From Chryseobacterium piscicola (GTDB taxonomy: Bacteria; Bacteroidota; Bacteroidia; Flavobacteriales; Weeksellaceae): a stretch of DNA of 64,000 nucleotides. The notes below the pieces were generated by a model. That model was not told the origin of the DNA. It did no database searches and was given only the letters and a program-made list of their open reading frames with translations. Every line of letters begins with the position of its first letter. Position 1 is the first letter of the stretch. The position numbers and the translations under genes were made by a program. Positions 20,170 through 29,146 of the stretch are shown here, piece after piece. The stretch lies in the NCBI RefSeq assembly GCF_900156685.1, contig NZ_FTOJ01000001.1:620001-684000 (forward strand). The letters are read 5' to 3'.

Positions 20170-20910
20170 ATGGGAAGAGCGTTTGAATATAGAAAAGCGT
20201 CGAAAATGGCTCGTTGGGATAAAATGGCCAAAACTTTTTCTAAAATCGGTAAAGACATTGCCTTAGCTGTAAAAGCGGGTGGTAGTGATCCAGAAGCAAA
20301 TCCGGCATTACGAAGATGTATCTTGAATGCAAAAGGTGCCAATATGCCGAAAGATAATGTAGAAAGAGCAATAAAAAAAGCAAGCGGTGCTGATGCAGAA
20401 AACTATGAAGAAATCAACTATGAAGGTTATGGGCAAGGTGGTGTTGCATTCTTCGTAGAATGTACTACAAACAATACAACCAGAACAGTAGCCAACGTAA
20501 GAGCAATTTTTAATAAGTTTGATGGTAACTTGGGTAAGAATGGCGAATTAGCATTTATCTTTGATAGAAAAGGCATTTTCACAATAGATTTAGCCCAAAT
20601 AAAAATGGACTGGGATGATTTTGAAATGGAAATGATTGATGGGGGAGCAGAAGATGTAGAAAAAGACGAAGATGAAGTATTGATTACTACCGCTTTTGAA
20701 GATTTTGGCTCATTATCTCATAAATTAGATGAACTTAAAATTGAAGCTAAAAGTGCAGAATTACAAAGAATTCCAAACAACTCAAAGGAAGTTAGTCTAG
20801 AGCAATTTAAGATCAATATGAAAATGTTGGAGCGTTTTGAAGATGATGACGATGTACAAAACGTCTATCACAACATGGAAATGACAGATGAACTTTTAGA
20901 AACTTTATAA
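20170..20910 (+). CDS. YebC/PmpR family regulator or translation factor
   Basis: The 246-residue protein matches the YebC/TACO1 family. The N-terminal signature MGRAFEYRKASKMARWDKMAK and the GGSDPEANPALRRCI, NMPKDNVERAIKK and YEGYGQGGVAFFVE segments are present. The acidic middle domain (DDFEMEMIDGGAEDVEKDED) is also typical. Family members were described as DNA-binding regulators; more recent work on YebC-type proteins points to a role on the ribosome at proline stretches. Which role applies here cannot be decided. It is a single gene followed by a long hairpin with a T run. Confidence 0.95.
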   Translation: MGRAFEYRKASKMARWDKMAKTFSKIGKDIALAVKAGGSDPEANPALRRCILNAKGANMPKDNVERAIKKASGADAENYEEINYEGYGQGGVAFFVECTTNNTTRTVANVRAIFNKFDGNLGKNGELAFIFDRKGIFTIDLAQIKMDWDDFEMEMIDGGAEDVEKDEDEVLITTAFEDFGSLSHKLDELKIEAKSAELQRIPNNSKEVSLEQFKINMKMLERFEDDDDVQNVYHNMEMTDELLETL

Positions 20911-20947
20911 AAAACAACTGGGCTTTATTAGAAAGCTGTAAAATTTC

Positions 20948-21036
20948 GCCACGAATACATCAATTTGTAGCAATCTAAAACTCTAAAAAGAGTTTGATAA
21001 GGCTATTTTAATTTATGTATTCGTGGCTTTTTTTTT
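20948..21036 (+). terminator. Long-stem terminator or dispersed repeat after yebC-like gene
   Basis: GCCACGAATACAT (20948-20960) pairs perfectly with ATGTATTCGTGGC (21015-21027). A 54-base loop contains a second hairpin (AAACTC...GAGTTT). Nine T follow at 21028-21036. The position and T run fit a terminator, while the long arms and large loop resemble a palindromic repeat. Confidence 0.65.
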
Positions 21037-21201
21037 ATCCTACAATTTAAACTGCAGGAAAAATAATATTGTATTCATATACAGTTCACTTTCAAGTAGT
21101 TTCTTTGCATAAGAATCAAACGTGAAATCGCCATCAGTGGTTAATCAAAATACTTACGGTTATGGCGATCACTTTTGATCAAAGAGAAAAAATCTCTGCT
21201 A

Positions 21202-22026
21202 ATGAAAAGAAACGTAGAAGTGGTTGTCATTTCAGATGTGCATTTGGGGACTTATGGATGTAAGGCTAAAGAATTGCTCAGATATCTAAATTCTATTCAA
21301 CCGAAAACATTAGTTTTAAACGGTGATATTATAGATATCTGGCAGTTTAAAAAATCTTACTTTCCTAAACCTCACCTTAAGGTCATCAAGAAATTTCTTT
21401 CTTTGGCCACCAAAAATACCGATGTGTTCTACATCACAGGAAATCACGACGAGATGTTCCGCAAGTTTACAGATTTTGAGCTCGGAAAGCTGAAAGTCTG
21501 CAATAAACTTAATCTTAATCTCGACGGAAAAAAAACATGGATCTTTCACGGAGACGTTTTTGATGCTTCTGTACAACATTCAAAATGGATTGCTAAGCTC
21601 GGTGGAAAAGGGTATGATCTTTTGATTGTTATCAATAATATTGTCAACTGGTTTTTAGAAAAAATGGGCAGAGAGAAATATTCATTTTCCAAAAAAATCA
21701 AAAATAATGTAAAGAAAGCCGTAAAGTACATTGGAGATTTCGAGCTTACAGCTTCAGAGTTGGCAATAGATAATGGCTATGATTACGTTCTTTGTGGCCA
21801 TATTCATCAGCCTCAAATGAGGGAAGTGAAAAATAAAAAAGGCTCTTGTCTGTATCTGAATTCAGGCGATTGGATTGAAAACCTTTCAGCCTTGGAGTAT
21901 CATTCAGGAAATTGGTCCATATTTCATTATGATGAGCATAAACATAACCTGAAAGACGATGAGAACGACGAAATGCAGGAAATTAATAATGAAGATTTAT
22001 TAAAAATTGTAACTCAATTTGCTTAA
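21202..22026 (+). CDS. LpxH-like UDP-2,3-diacylglucosamine diphosphatase / metallophosphatase
   Basis: This 274-residue calcineurin-like phosphatase has the metal motifs SDVHLGTYG, NGDIIDIW, ITGNHDEMF, FHGDVFD and CGHIHQPQ in the expected order. The family removes UMP from UDP-diacylglucosamine to make lipid X for lipid A, at the inner membrane. It is somewhat longer than E. coli LpxH and could be a broader phosphatase of the same branch. The start at 21202 (MKRNVEVVVISD) is preferred over a TTG nine codons upstream. The next gene starts one base after this stop, so the two are translated together. Confidence 0.85.
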   Translation: MKRNVEVVVISDVHLGTYGCKAKELLRYLNSIQPKTLVLNGDIIDIWQFKKSYFPKPHLKVIKKFLSLATKNTDVFYITGNHDEMFRKFTDFELGKLKVCNKLNLNLDGKKTWIFHGDVFDASVQHSKWIAKLGGKGYDLLIVINNIVNWFLEKMGREKYSFSKKIKNNVKKAVKYIGDFELTASELAIDNGYDYVLCGHIHQPQMREVKNKKGSCLYLNSGDWIENLSALEYHSGNWSIFHYDEHKHNLKDDENDEMQEINNEDLLKIVTQFA

Positions 22027-22027
22027 T

Positions 22028-23002
22028 ATGAAAATATTATATGCTTTTCAGGGAACAGGAAACGGTCACATGGCAAGAGCCCAAGAAATCATTCCTCTGC
22101 TTAAAAAATATGCAGAAGTAGATACATTAATCAGTGGTCACCAATCACAACTGAAGGCTGATTTTAATTTGGATTTTCAGCACAAAGGAATTTCTCTTCT
22201 TTACAACAAATCCGGTGGAATTTCTTACTCTAAAATACTCTTTAAAAATAATTATTTTAAAGCAGTAAAAGCTATTCAAAATCTTGCATTATCCCACTAT
22301 GATCTTATTCTCAATGACTATGAACCTTTAACGGGGTGGGCTTGCAAAACAAAAGGGATTCGTTTTCTGGAATTGAGTCATCAAGCTTCAATGAGCTTTA
22401 AAGAAACACCAAAACCTGCGAAAAAAGATTTTTTCGGGGATAAAATTCTAAAATATTATGTTCCGAGTGAGCATAGAATAGGATTTCATTTTGAATCTTA
22501 TCATCCTCAAATTAAAACCCCCGTTATTAGGCAAAAAATCCGTCAATTGGATGCTTCCAAAAACGGATTTTATTTGGTTTATCTTCCCAGTTTTTCGGAT
22601 GAAAATATTATTAAAATTTTAAGTCAAATAGTCGTAGAATGGAAAGTTTTTTCTAAATATTCTAAACTTTACTATCAAGTAAATAATGTAGAAGTTTTTC
22701 CGATAGACCAAACAGAATACCTGAATGCTTTCGAAAAATGTGAAGGAATTCTTTGTAACGCTGGTTTTGAGATGCCTGCCGAAGCATTGTTTTTAGATAA
22801 AAAGCTATTTGTGATTCCTATTCATAATCAGTATGAACAAGAATGCAATGCAGAAGCAATTTATCGTTTAGGAATTCCAAAATCTAAAACTTTAAAAAAA
22901 GAAGATATTGAAAATTGGGTAAATTCTAAACAGCATTTAAAAGTAAATTATCCTAACAATATTGAAGAAATCTTAATTGATGAAGTTTTACCTTTCAAGT
23001 AA
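22028..23002 (+). CDS. Glycosyltransferase family protein (MurG/MJ1255-like GT-B fold)
   Basis: The 324-residue protein begins with MKILYAFQGTGNGHMARAQE, the glycine-rich donor-side loop seen in MJ1255-type and UDP-dependent GT-B glycosyltransferases. A C-terminal segment (LCNAGFEMPAEALFLDKK, IPIHNQYEQECNAEA) matches the nucleotide-sugar binding region. No signal peptide or membrane helix is seen, so it probably works at the inner face of the membrane. The tight link to the LpxH-like gene suggests a glycolipid or lipid A-related acceptor, which is inference. Its last 15 bases overlap the convergent GNAT gene. An upstream TTG at 22019 is less likely as a start. Confidence 0.8.
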   Translation: MKILYAFQGTGNGHMARAQEIIPLLKKYAEVDTLISGHQSQLKADFNLDFQHKGISLLYNKSGGISYSKILFKNNYFKAVKAIQNLALSHYDLILNDYEPLTGWACKTKGIRFLELSHQASMSFKETPKPAKKDFFGDKILKYYVPSEHRIGFHFESYHPQIKTPVIRQKIRQLDASKNGFYLVYLPSFSDENIIKILSQIVVEWKVFSKYSKLYYQVNNVEVFPIDQTEYLNAFEKCEGILCNAGFEMPAEALFLDKKLFVIPIHNQYEQECNAEAIYRLGIPKSKTLKKEDIENWVNSKQHLKVNYPNNIEEILIDEVLPFK

Positions 23003-23278
23003 AATATCTTCTACATCACTCATTCTTTTCATTACGGCTCTTGCGTAGGAACAGTGAGGATAAATGTTCCAATTGTTTTCCCTTGCAAATTTTATGGCTT
23101 CTTCAACCAGAAATTTTCCCAACCCACGACCTTCAAACTCGCTGTGAACTAAAACAAACGAAATTATTAGTTTTTTGTCTTCAGGAAAAATGGTGTAAGT
23201 AAGTCTGCCCACTTCGCTCAATTCATTATTAAGAGTAATTACCCCTCCGTTTCCGCTTTTGTTGTTGGTGAATGTCAT
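22988..23278 (-). CDS. Small GNAT-fold N-acetyltransferase (YidJ/NATD1-like)
   Basis: The 96-residue protein is a compact GNAT domain. It has the acetyl-CoA loop EGRGLGKFLVEEA and the end motif NIYPHCSYARAVMKR typical of the YidJ/NATD1 subfamily, whose substrates are unknown. The short length is normal for this group. The gene overlaps the end of the glycosyltransferase gene tail to tail by 15 bases. Confidence 0.88.
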   Translation of the reverse strand: MTFTNNKSGNGGVITLNNELSEVGRLTYTIFPEDKKLIISFVLVHSEFEGRGLGKFLVEEAIKFARENNWNIYPHCSYARAVMKRMSDVEDILLER

Positions 23279-23371
23279 AAGGCTATGTTTAGAATTTAAA
23301 AATGCAAAAATTGAACCGATGATGTTTTAAATTTAAATAGACATTAGCCAGTAACACAAATTAAAACTTAA

Positions 23372-24121
23372 TTAATTATCTTTCCCCGTGTAATAATTAT
23401 AATCTTTAATCACAATCCCGATGAACTGTCTTTCGGTCATTTGCTGAGGATTAACTTCCAGCTTGAGAATACTCTTTATTTTATCTGAAAGTTTGGAAAT
23501 GATCTGTCTGTCATCTACTTTTAAGGCTTTTACATAATTGTCTTTAATGATTCTCATGTCATTGTCACTTAGGCCGATTACTTGTGGGAATGTAGGGATG
23601 TAGTTGTCTTGAAGCTTTTCTAAAATCGTATGAGAAATGTTGATGTTGTTTTTTAAAGAAATAATGGCAGTTCCCGCTGTGATGTCGCCTAGTCTTTGGC
23701 TGTTTTTGGATGTAATTGCCGACACCAAACCTACAATTCCTAAAAAAGTAACATCGATGACTCTAAAAACCCACCGAATCAAGTAATCTGCAAAACTTGC
23801 CTGGTAGCCATCTATTTTTACGACGCGGATTTTCATTATTTTTTTGCCCGGAGTTTGCCCTTCCATTAAACTTTCCATTACCAAAGGATAAACTGAGGCA
23901 GGAAAGAAGATGGCAATCTTTATGGCACGTTCAGACCAAGAATCTAGTTCTGTCATATAGTGTTCTAGATTCAAAAAATCGAGAAAAAAATACATGGCAA
24001 AAAACAAATAAGCGATCCTTATAATTCCGTCAATCAGAAAAGCGAGTATTCTTTCTCCAAGACTTGATATATTGAAGCTAATATTAACATTTTGTGAAGT
24101 GTTTATCGCAATTTGAGACAT
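23372..24121 (-). CDS. RDD-family membrane protein
   Basis: The 249-residue protein has the RDD domain: GERILAFLIDGIIR near residue 22, a first helix (AYLFFAMYFFLDF), a second helix near 65-80, then GQTPGKKIMKIRV and a third helix. The C-terminal 85 residues are soluble. I chose the start MSQIAINTSQ at 24121, since the longer frame adds 31 untypical residues and runs across the divergent gene's start. It is transcribed away from the SpoIIM-MoxR operon, 27 bases between starts. RDD proteins are common neighbours of such operons; the function is unknown, possibly ion or solute transport. Confidence 0.85.
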   Translation of the reverse strand: MSQIAINTSQNVNISFNISSLGERILAFLIDGIIRIAYLFFAMYFFLDFLNLEHYMTELDSWSERAIKIAIFFPASVYPLVMESLMEGQTPGKKIMKIRVVKIDGYQASFADYLIRWVFRVIDVTFLGIVGLVSAITSKNSQRLGDITAGTAIISLKNNINISHTILEKLQDNYIPTFPQVIGLSDNDMRIIKDNYVKALKVDDRQIISKLSDKIKSILKLEVNPQQMTERQFIGIVIKDYNYYTGKDN

Positions 24122-24148
24122 ATTTTTTATTATTTTAGCCTTACAATT

Positions 24149-25129
24149 ATGAGAGAAGTTTATTTTATTAAACAAAATAAAGAAAAATGGTTGGGAATAG
24201 AAGAGGTTGTTCAAGGGAAATTAAAAAAAAATCCCGATGAGCTGTCATCTTTGTACATCAATCTGATCAATGATCTTTCTTTTGCGCAGACTTATTATCC
24301 GAAAAGCAATACCGTGGTGTATCTCAATCATCTTTCGTCTCAGATTTTTCAGAAAATCTACAGAACGAAAAGGGTAGAGCAAAATCGCGTGATTTATTAT
24401 TTTAAAACTGAAGTTCCCTTGCTGGTGCATCAATACAGAAGGTATTTGGTTTACGCTTTTGCATTTTTTATTTTGTTTACCTGCATCGGCTGGATTTCGG
24501 CAGCTTACAATAAAGATTTTTTGGCTGTAGTCATTCCAAATGGTCAGGCTTACGTTAACGAAACTGTAGAAAACATCAAAAACGGAAATGCAGTTGGGGT
24601 TTATCAAGATGGTTCTACTTGGGGCAGTACAATTGGTATTGTTTTTAATAATCTGGAAGTAGGAGCAAAACTTTATCTTTTTGGTATATCCGGCGGTTTC
24701 GGAACCTTCTATGCCCTTCTATCGAATTGTGTGATGCTGGGATCTTTTCAGTATTTTTTTTATGATTATGGTGCGTTGGGAGATAGTGCAAAAGGAATTT
24801 GGCTTCATGGTACATTTGAAATATTTTCGATGGTTGTAGAAGCGATGTGCGGCCTTATTTTGGGGGCTTCAATTTTATTTCCGAAAACGTTATCTAGATT
24901 TAATTCCTTGAAAAAAGGTTTTAAAGATTCATTCAAGATATTTTTAAGTACTGTTCCTTTTACGATTTCTGCAGGGATTATAGAGGGTTATGTTACAAGA
25001 CACGCTTTAGAAATGCCGCTGGCGCTTAATGTCTTCATAATTTTTGGATCGCTGATTCTTATTGGAGGTTATTATCTCGTTTATCCCAACTACGTAGCAA
25101 AGCAACAAAAAAATACAAACAATGATTAA
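24149..25129 (+). CDS. SpoIIM-like (DUF95) membrane protein
   Basis: The 326-residue protein has an N-terminal soluble part of about 100 residues and then five to six membrane segments (YLVYAFAFFILFTCIGWISA, LYLFGISGGFGTFYALLS, FEIFSMVVEAMCGLILGAS and the C-terminal SLILIGGYYLVYP). The pattern with WLHGTFEI fits the stage II sporulation M family, which also occurs widely in non-sporulating bacteria. The start MREVYFIKQN at 24149 replaces a TTG-led extension that would overlap the divergent RDD gene. It overlaps the next gene by 8 bases and heads the operon that includes MoxR. Confidence 0.85.
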   Translation: MREVYFIKQNKEKWLGIEEVVQGKLKKNPDELSSLYINLINDLSFAQTYYPKSNTVVYLNHLSSQIFQKIYRTKRVEQNRVIYYFKTEVPLLVHQYRRYLVYAFAFFILFTCIGWISAAYNKDFLAVVIPNGQAYVNETVENIKNGNAVGVYQDGSTWGSTIGIVFNNLEVGAKLYLFGISGGFGTFYALLSNCVMLGSFQYFFYDYGALGDSAKGIWLHGTFEIFSMVVEAMCGLILGASILFPKTLSRFNSLKKGFKDSFKIFLSTVPFTISAGIIEGYVTRHALEMPLALNVFIIFGSLILIGGYYLVYPNYVAKQQKNTNND

Positions 25130-26084
25130 ATTTTATAATAACAGAGACTTTGGAAGCTTCATTACAGATAGTTTTGGATTTTTCAAAACCAAAGCAGGCA
25201 ACTATTTTAAGAATTTTTTATTGATCAACGGGATGGTTTTAATTCTTTTGATAGTAGTTATCTTCTTTGGCTTTAAAGATTTTTTAGGAGAGATTTTCAA
25301 TAAAAATTTTACCGGAGGAACAGATTATTTCGAAAAATATTTACATGAAAATCTTGGCTTAATGATTATTAATATAGTTTTGGTATTGGCTGTTTATTCT
25401 TTATTGATGATTCTCAACTTGTTATATCCTGTTTTCTATCTTAAAAGGATTGCACAAGGGCAGGATGAAGTAGAGGCTCATGAGATTATTTCAGATTTGA
25501 AAACTAATTTTACTAAAATTATTAAACTTTATTTGGGTTTAATTTTGTTGGTTATTCCTGCTGCTGCGTTGCTATTGGCTATTTCTTATGTGATGGTATT
25601 CTTCATTATTGGTATTCCGGTGTTGCTTTTTGTGGTTCCTACACTTTTCAATGCAGTTCTATTTTTAGTTTATGATTATATTTATACTGAGCGAGGTTTT
25701 TTTGGGAGTTTAAGCTATGCCCTGAGATCCCAATTTTCTTATCAAAACGGAAGAGAAAAGTCGCCTTACTGGAAATATTGGGGTTCTACCACAATCCTTT
25801 TTCTTATGTACAATGTGGTTACCACTATTTTTATGGCTATTCCTGCTCTTATCCTTATTTTTAGGCTCACTGTTACTACTTCCAGTTCAAATATTAATAA
25901 TAATCCTTTGGCCGATGAATTTGGTGTTTTAATAACATTCGTCTATGGTATCTCAATAGTAATTTCAGCATTTTTAATGAATGTTTTGTACGTGAATGCA
26001 GGTTTTCAATACTTCGATAGCAGAAGAGATTTGCATCAGAAAAATGAATTTCAAGAAATAGATACAATTGGTCTCAATGCGTAA
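25122..26084 (+). CDS. Polytopic membrane protein of the MoxR operon
   Basis: I do not recognise a named family. The 320-residue protein has about six hydrophobic segments, including residues near 30-50, 83-105, 138-170, 180-200, 225-250 and 275-300. Between them are short soluble loops; one reads GFFGSLSYALRSQ. The gene overlaps both neighbours by 8 bases, which points to translational coupling, so the product probably sits in a membrane complex with the SpoIIM-like and DUF4129 proteins. Confidence 0.75.
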   Translation: MIKFYNNRDFGSFITDSFGFFKTKAGNYFKNFLLINGMVLILLIVVIFFGFKDFLGEIFNKNFTGGTDYFEKYLHENLGLMIINIVLVLAVYSLLMILNLLYPVFYLKRIAQGQDEVEAHEIISDLKTNFTKIIKLYLGLILLVIPAAALLLAISYVMVFFIIGIPVLLFVVPTLFNAVLFLVYDYIYTERGFFGSLSYALRSQFSYQNGREKSPYWKYWGSTTILFLMYNVVTTIFMAIPALILIFRLTVTTSSSNINNNPLADEFGVLITFVYGISIVISAFLMNVLYVNAGFQYFDSRRDLHQKNEFQEIDTIGLNA

Positions 26085-26886
26085 GTTTTTAGTTTTATTG
26101 AATGTTTTTTTCTTCAGTGCTCTCGCTTTCGGACAGGAGTATGATTCTGTATTTAGCGAAGTTGATTCTGTAGAGCAAGTGCAACAGGCAGGAAATCCCT
26201 TCGACGGGATGCTTGCTTCCGAATCGTTACTTATAGAAAAACCTCAGACCGAAAATATAATTTACACCAAAAAGTTTAAAGAAAATCTTTCGTCAAGATA
26301 CAAAGGCCAAGATTTCAATTACACTACAGAAACTCCAGAAGAATCTTTCCTCGATCGGCTTATGCGGAAAATCAATGCTTTTTTAAATAGCATATTCGGT
26401 TACAGCAATGTGAATACTTCATTTAATTTAGGGAAAATAATTCTGATCATTTTCGTGGTCATTTTAGTTGGATTTTTGATCTATTTTTTAATCAAATATT
26501 GGGTATCAAACAATATGAGTTTCTTTGTAAAGAAAAATTCTCAAATTGATATCAGAGAAGAAAATCTTCACGAAAACATCCATGAAATCAATTTTTCAGA
26601 TACAATTGTAAAATTTGAAAATTCTGCAGAATACAAATTGGCGGTAAGGTATCAGTTTCTTTTAGTTTTAAAAAAATTAAGCGACCAAAAATTGATTTCA
26701 TGGAATCCCGAGAAAACAAATGCAGACTACACCAATGAAATAAAAGACAAAAATCTTAAGGATAGATTTTCAGATTTAGCTTTAATCTTCGATTATATTT
26801 GGTATGGCGATTTTGGTGTAGATCACAATTCTTATCTTAAATTTAAAGAACAGTTTCAGGCATTCAAACCGATAATCACAACTTAG
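26077..26886 (+). CDS. DUF4129 domain protein
   Basis: The 269-residue protein starts with a signal peptide (MRKFLVLLNVFFFSALAFGQ). A 90-residue extracytoplasmic part follows, then one membrane helix (IILIIFVVILVGFLIYFLIKYW, near 125-145). The C-terminal cytoplasmic segment has the DUF4129 pattern YKLAVRYQFLLVLKKLSDQ, WNPEKTNADY and FDYIWYGDF. The start at 26077 is preferred to a TTG three codons earlier because it gives a clean signal peptide. DUF4129 is regularly encoded with DUF58 and MoxR genes; its role is unknown. Confidence 0.85.
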   Translation: MRKFLVLLNVFFFSALAFGQEYDSVFSEVDSVEQVQQAGNPFDGMLASESLLIEKPQTENIIYTKKFKENLSSRYKGQDFNYTTETPEESFLDRLMRKINAFLNSIFGYSNVNTSFNLGKIILIIFVVILVGFLIYFLIKYWVSNNMSFFVKKNSQIDIREENLHENIHEINFSDTIVKFENSAEYKLAVRYQFLLVLKKLSDQKLISWNPEKTNADYTNEIKDKNLKDRFSDLALIFDYIWYGDFGVDHNSYLKFKEQFQAFKPIITT

Positions 26887-26889
26887 AAA

Positions 26890-28050
26890 ATGAATAAAAC
26901 ATTCAAAATATATGCTATAATCTTCGTTTTTGTATTGGTCATCATTGCTTTGCTAGAGATGAATAAAACCGAAGTAACCGATTGGCGAAAGAATTTTGAA
27001 ATCGACGAAAAATCCCCTTTTGGGCTTTATGTTTTTGATCACGAAGCAGAATTTCTCTTTAAAAATAAACTTCAGAAAGTTTCGGTAAACCCCTACGATT
27101 TTTACGAAAACAATGAAAAAAAACAACATAATATTCTCGTTTTAGAAAAAGACATAGATCTTTTATCTTGGGAAAAAATAATGGATGAGGTCGCCAATGG
27201 CTCAGATGCTATGATTATAAAACAGCAGTTTCCGAGAAAAATTGCAGACAGTATAGGTTTTTACACATCAAACTTTAATGAGGCCGAGAGTGAAGTTCTA
27301 AAACTTACAGATAAGAAATTTCTCAATAGTTTTGCGAAAATTGAGAAATTCCCTGGCGGACGAGGTTTTACCTACATAAAACCTGAAATTGAAATTTTGG
27401 GAAAAATTGTTTCTCCAAATGCTGAGGATCAAGCTGGTTTTATAAAAGCCAAATTTGGGAAAGGACATTTTTTTATACATTCTGAACCTCTTTTTCTTAC
27501 CAATTATTATCTTCTACAAAAAGAAAACCTTCAATATGCTCAGGATGTATTTTCATATCTTCAAGATAGGGAAACACTTTGGTTTACTGACGAAAAAAGC
27601 AGCAGCGAGTCTCAGTCTTTTATGAGATTTATTCTCGCTAATCCTGCATTGAGATATGCATGGTGGATTTTGCTAGGAGGATTGCTTTTGTTTGTATGCT
27701 TTAATGTGAAGCGAAAACAACGTATCATTCCGATTATTGAACCGTTAAAGAATTCTTCTGTAGATTTTGTGAAAAGCATCGGGAATCTTTATCTTCAAGA
27801 GGGAGATTTCCATGAAATGATAGCGAAAAAAGCACAGTATTTTCTGCATAAAGTAAGGATAGATTTGTTGATTAGTACACAAAATCTTGATTACGATTTT
27901 GCTAAAAAACTACAGCTGAAAACCGGCAAACCGGAAGATAAAATAGCCGAAGCTATCATCTTGCTACAGAAAGCACAAGATCCATACGCCCATGTAACGA
28001 AAGATGATTTAACGAAAATGAATAGCTTGCTGGATGAGATTTTGAAATAG
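26890..28050 (+). CDS. DUF4350 domain protein
   Basis: The 386-residue protein has a helix at residues about 5-22 (IYAIIFVFVLVIIALLEM), an outer domain of about 220 residues with SPFGLYVFDHEAEFLF, matching DUF4350, and a second helix near 256-273 (YAWWILLGGLLLFVCF) followed by a basic stop and a cytoplasmic helical tail. DUF4350 has a GATase-like fold without obvious catalytic residues here. It begins 3 bases after the DUF4129 stop. In this operon type it probably scaffolds the MoxR/DUF58 pair at the membrane, which is inference. Confidence 0.85.
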   Translation: MNKTFKIYAIIFVFVLVIIALLEMNKTEVTDWRKNFEIDEKSPFGLYVFDHEAEFLFKNKLQKVSVNPYDFYENNEKKQHNILVLEKDIDLLSWEKIMDEVANGSDAMIIKQQFPRKIADSIGFYTSNFNEAESEVLKLTDKKFLNSFAKIEKFPGGRGFTYIKPEIEILGKIVSPNAEDQAGFIKAKFGKGHFFIHSEPLFLTNYYLLQKENLQYAQDVFSYLQDRETLWFTDEKSSSESQSFMRFILANPALRYAWWILLGGLLLFVCFNVKRKQRIIPIIEPLKNSSVDFVKSIGNLYLQEGDFHEMIAKKAQYFLHKVRIDLLISTQNLDYDFAKKLQLKTGKPEDKIAEAIILLQKAQDPYAHVTKDDLTKMNSLLDEILK

Positions 28051-28113
28051 AATTAGTTTTATTCTACGAGGGCAAACCAAATTTTAAAATAATAAAAGAC
28101 AACAATAATCTAA

Positions 28114-29142
28114 ATGGAAAACACAGAATATCAAAATACAGAAAACCAAGAAATCAATTTGGCAAAAATTGAAAACGATTTTGAACAGAGAATAGATATG
28201 GTAGATCTAAAAAATAGTCTGCAAAAAGTAAAAGAAGAAATTTCAAAAGTTATTGTTGGGCAGGAAGATATGATTAATCATCTTTTGGTGGCACTTTTGG
28301 CAAATGGGCATGTTTTGATAGAAGGTGTACCAGGAGTTGCAAAAACCATTACCGCAAAAATATTGGCAAAAACCATTGATGTAGACTTTAGCAGAATACA
28401 GTTTACACCAGATTTGATGCCCTCGGATATTTTGGGAACTTCTATTTTTAATGTCAGAAACTCTGAATTTGAATTTAAAAAAGGACCCATTTTTTCAAGT
28501 TTTGTTTTGATTGATGAAATCAATAGGTCACCAGCAAAAACACAGTCTGCATTGTTTGAAGTAATGGAAGAACGCCAGATTACTATGGATGGAATTCGTT
28601 ATCCGATGAATGAACCCTTTATAGTTATTGCAACGCAGAATCCTATTGAACATGAGGGAACTTACAGACTTCCGGAGGCGCAGCTTGACCGTTTCTTGTT
28701 TAAAATTAATGTAGGTTATCCCACTCTTGAGCAGGAAATTGCAATTATTAAAAACCAGCACCAAAGCCGTGTTGAGGATAAAACAGAGCACATAAACAAA
28801 ATCATTACTTCTGAGGAATTGAAGAAATACCAAAGTTTGGTAAAAGAAATTGTGGTAGAACCTCAACTGATAGAATATATTGCAAAAATCACCATAAATA
28901 CAAGAGAAAACCAATTTTTATATTTGGGTGCATCACCTAGGGCAAGTTTGGCACTCTTATCTGCGTCAAAGGCTTTTGCTGCATTAAGGGGAAGAGATTT
29001 TGTATCTCCGGAAGATATTAAAGAAGCAAGCTTTGCGGTTTTAAGGCATAGAGTAATCGTTTCTCCGGAAAGAGAAATGGAAGGACTTACCGCGGATGAA
29101 ATTATCAGACAAATTTTAGAAGGAATAGAAATTCCGAGATAA
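28114..29142 (+). CDS. MoxR-family AAA+ ATPase
   Basis: The 342-residue protein is a cytoplasmic AAA+ ATPase. Walker A is GVPGVAKT (about residue 71), Walker B is FVLIDEINRSPAK, sensor 1 is ATQNPIEHEGTY and the arginine-finger region is LPEAQLDRFLFK. The C-terminal lid has SPRASLALLSASKAFAALRGR. MoxR ATPases act like chaperones that mature or activate partner complexes, usually with a VWA/DUF58 protein, which is encoded 4 bases downstream. The membrane genes upstream suggest the target lies in the envelope. Confidence 0.95.
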   Translation: MENTEYQNTENQEINLAKIENDFEQRIDMVDLKNSLQKVKEEISKVIVGQEDMINHLLVALLANGHVLIEGVPGVAKTITAKILAKTIDVDFSRIQFTPDLMPSDILGTSIFNVRNSEFEFKKGPIFSSFVLIDEINRSPAKTQSALFEVMEERQITMDGIRYPMNEPFIVIATQNPIEHEGTYRLPEAQLDRFLFKINVGYPTLEQEIAIIKNQHQSRVEDKTEHINKIITSEELKKYQSLVKEIVVEPQLIEYIAKITINTRENQFLYLGASPRASLALLSASKAFAALRGRDFVSPEDIKEASFAVLRHRVIVSPEREMEGLTADEIIRQILEGIEIPR

Positions 29143-29146
29143 TTTA

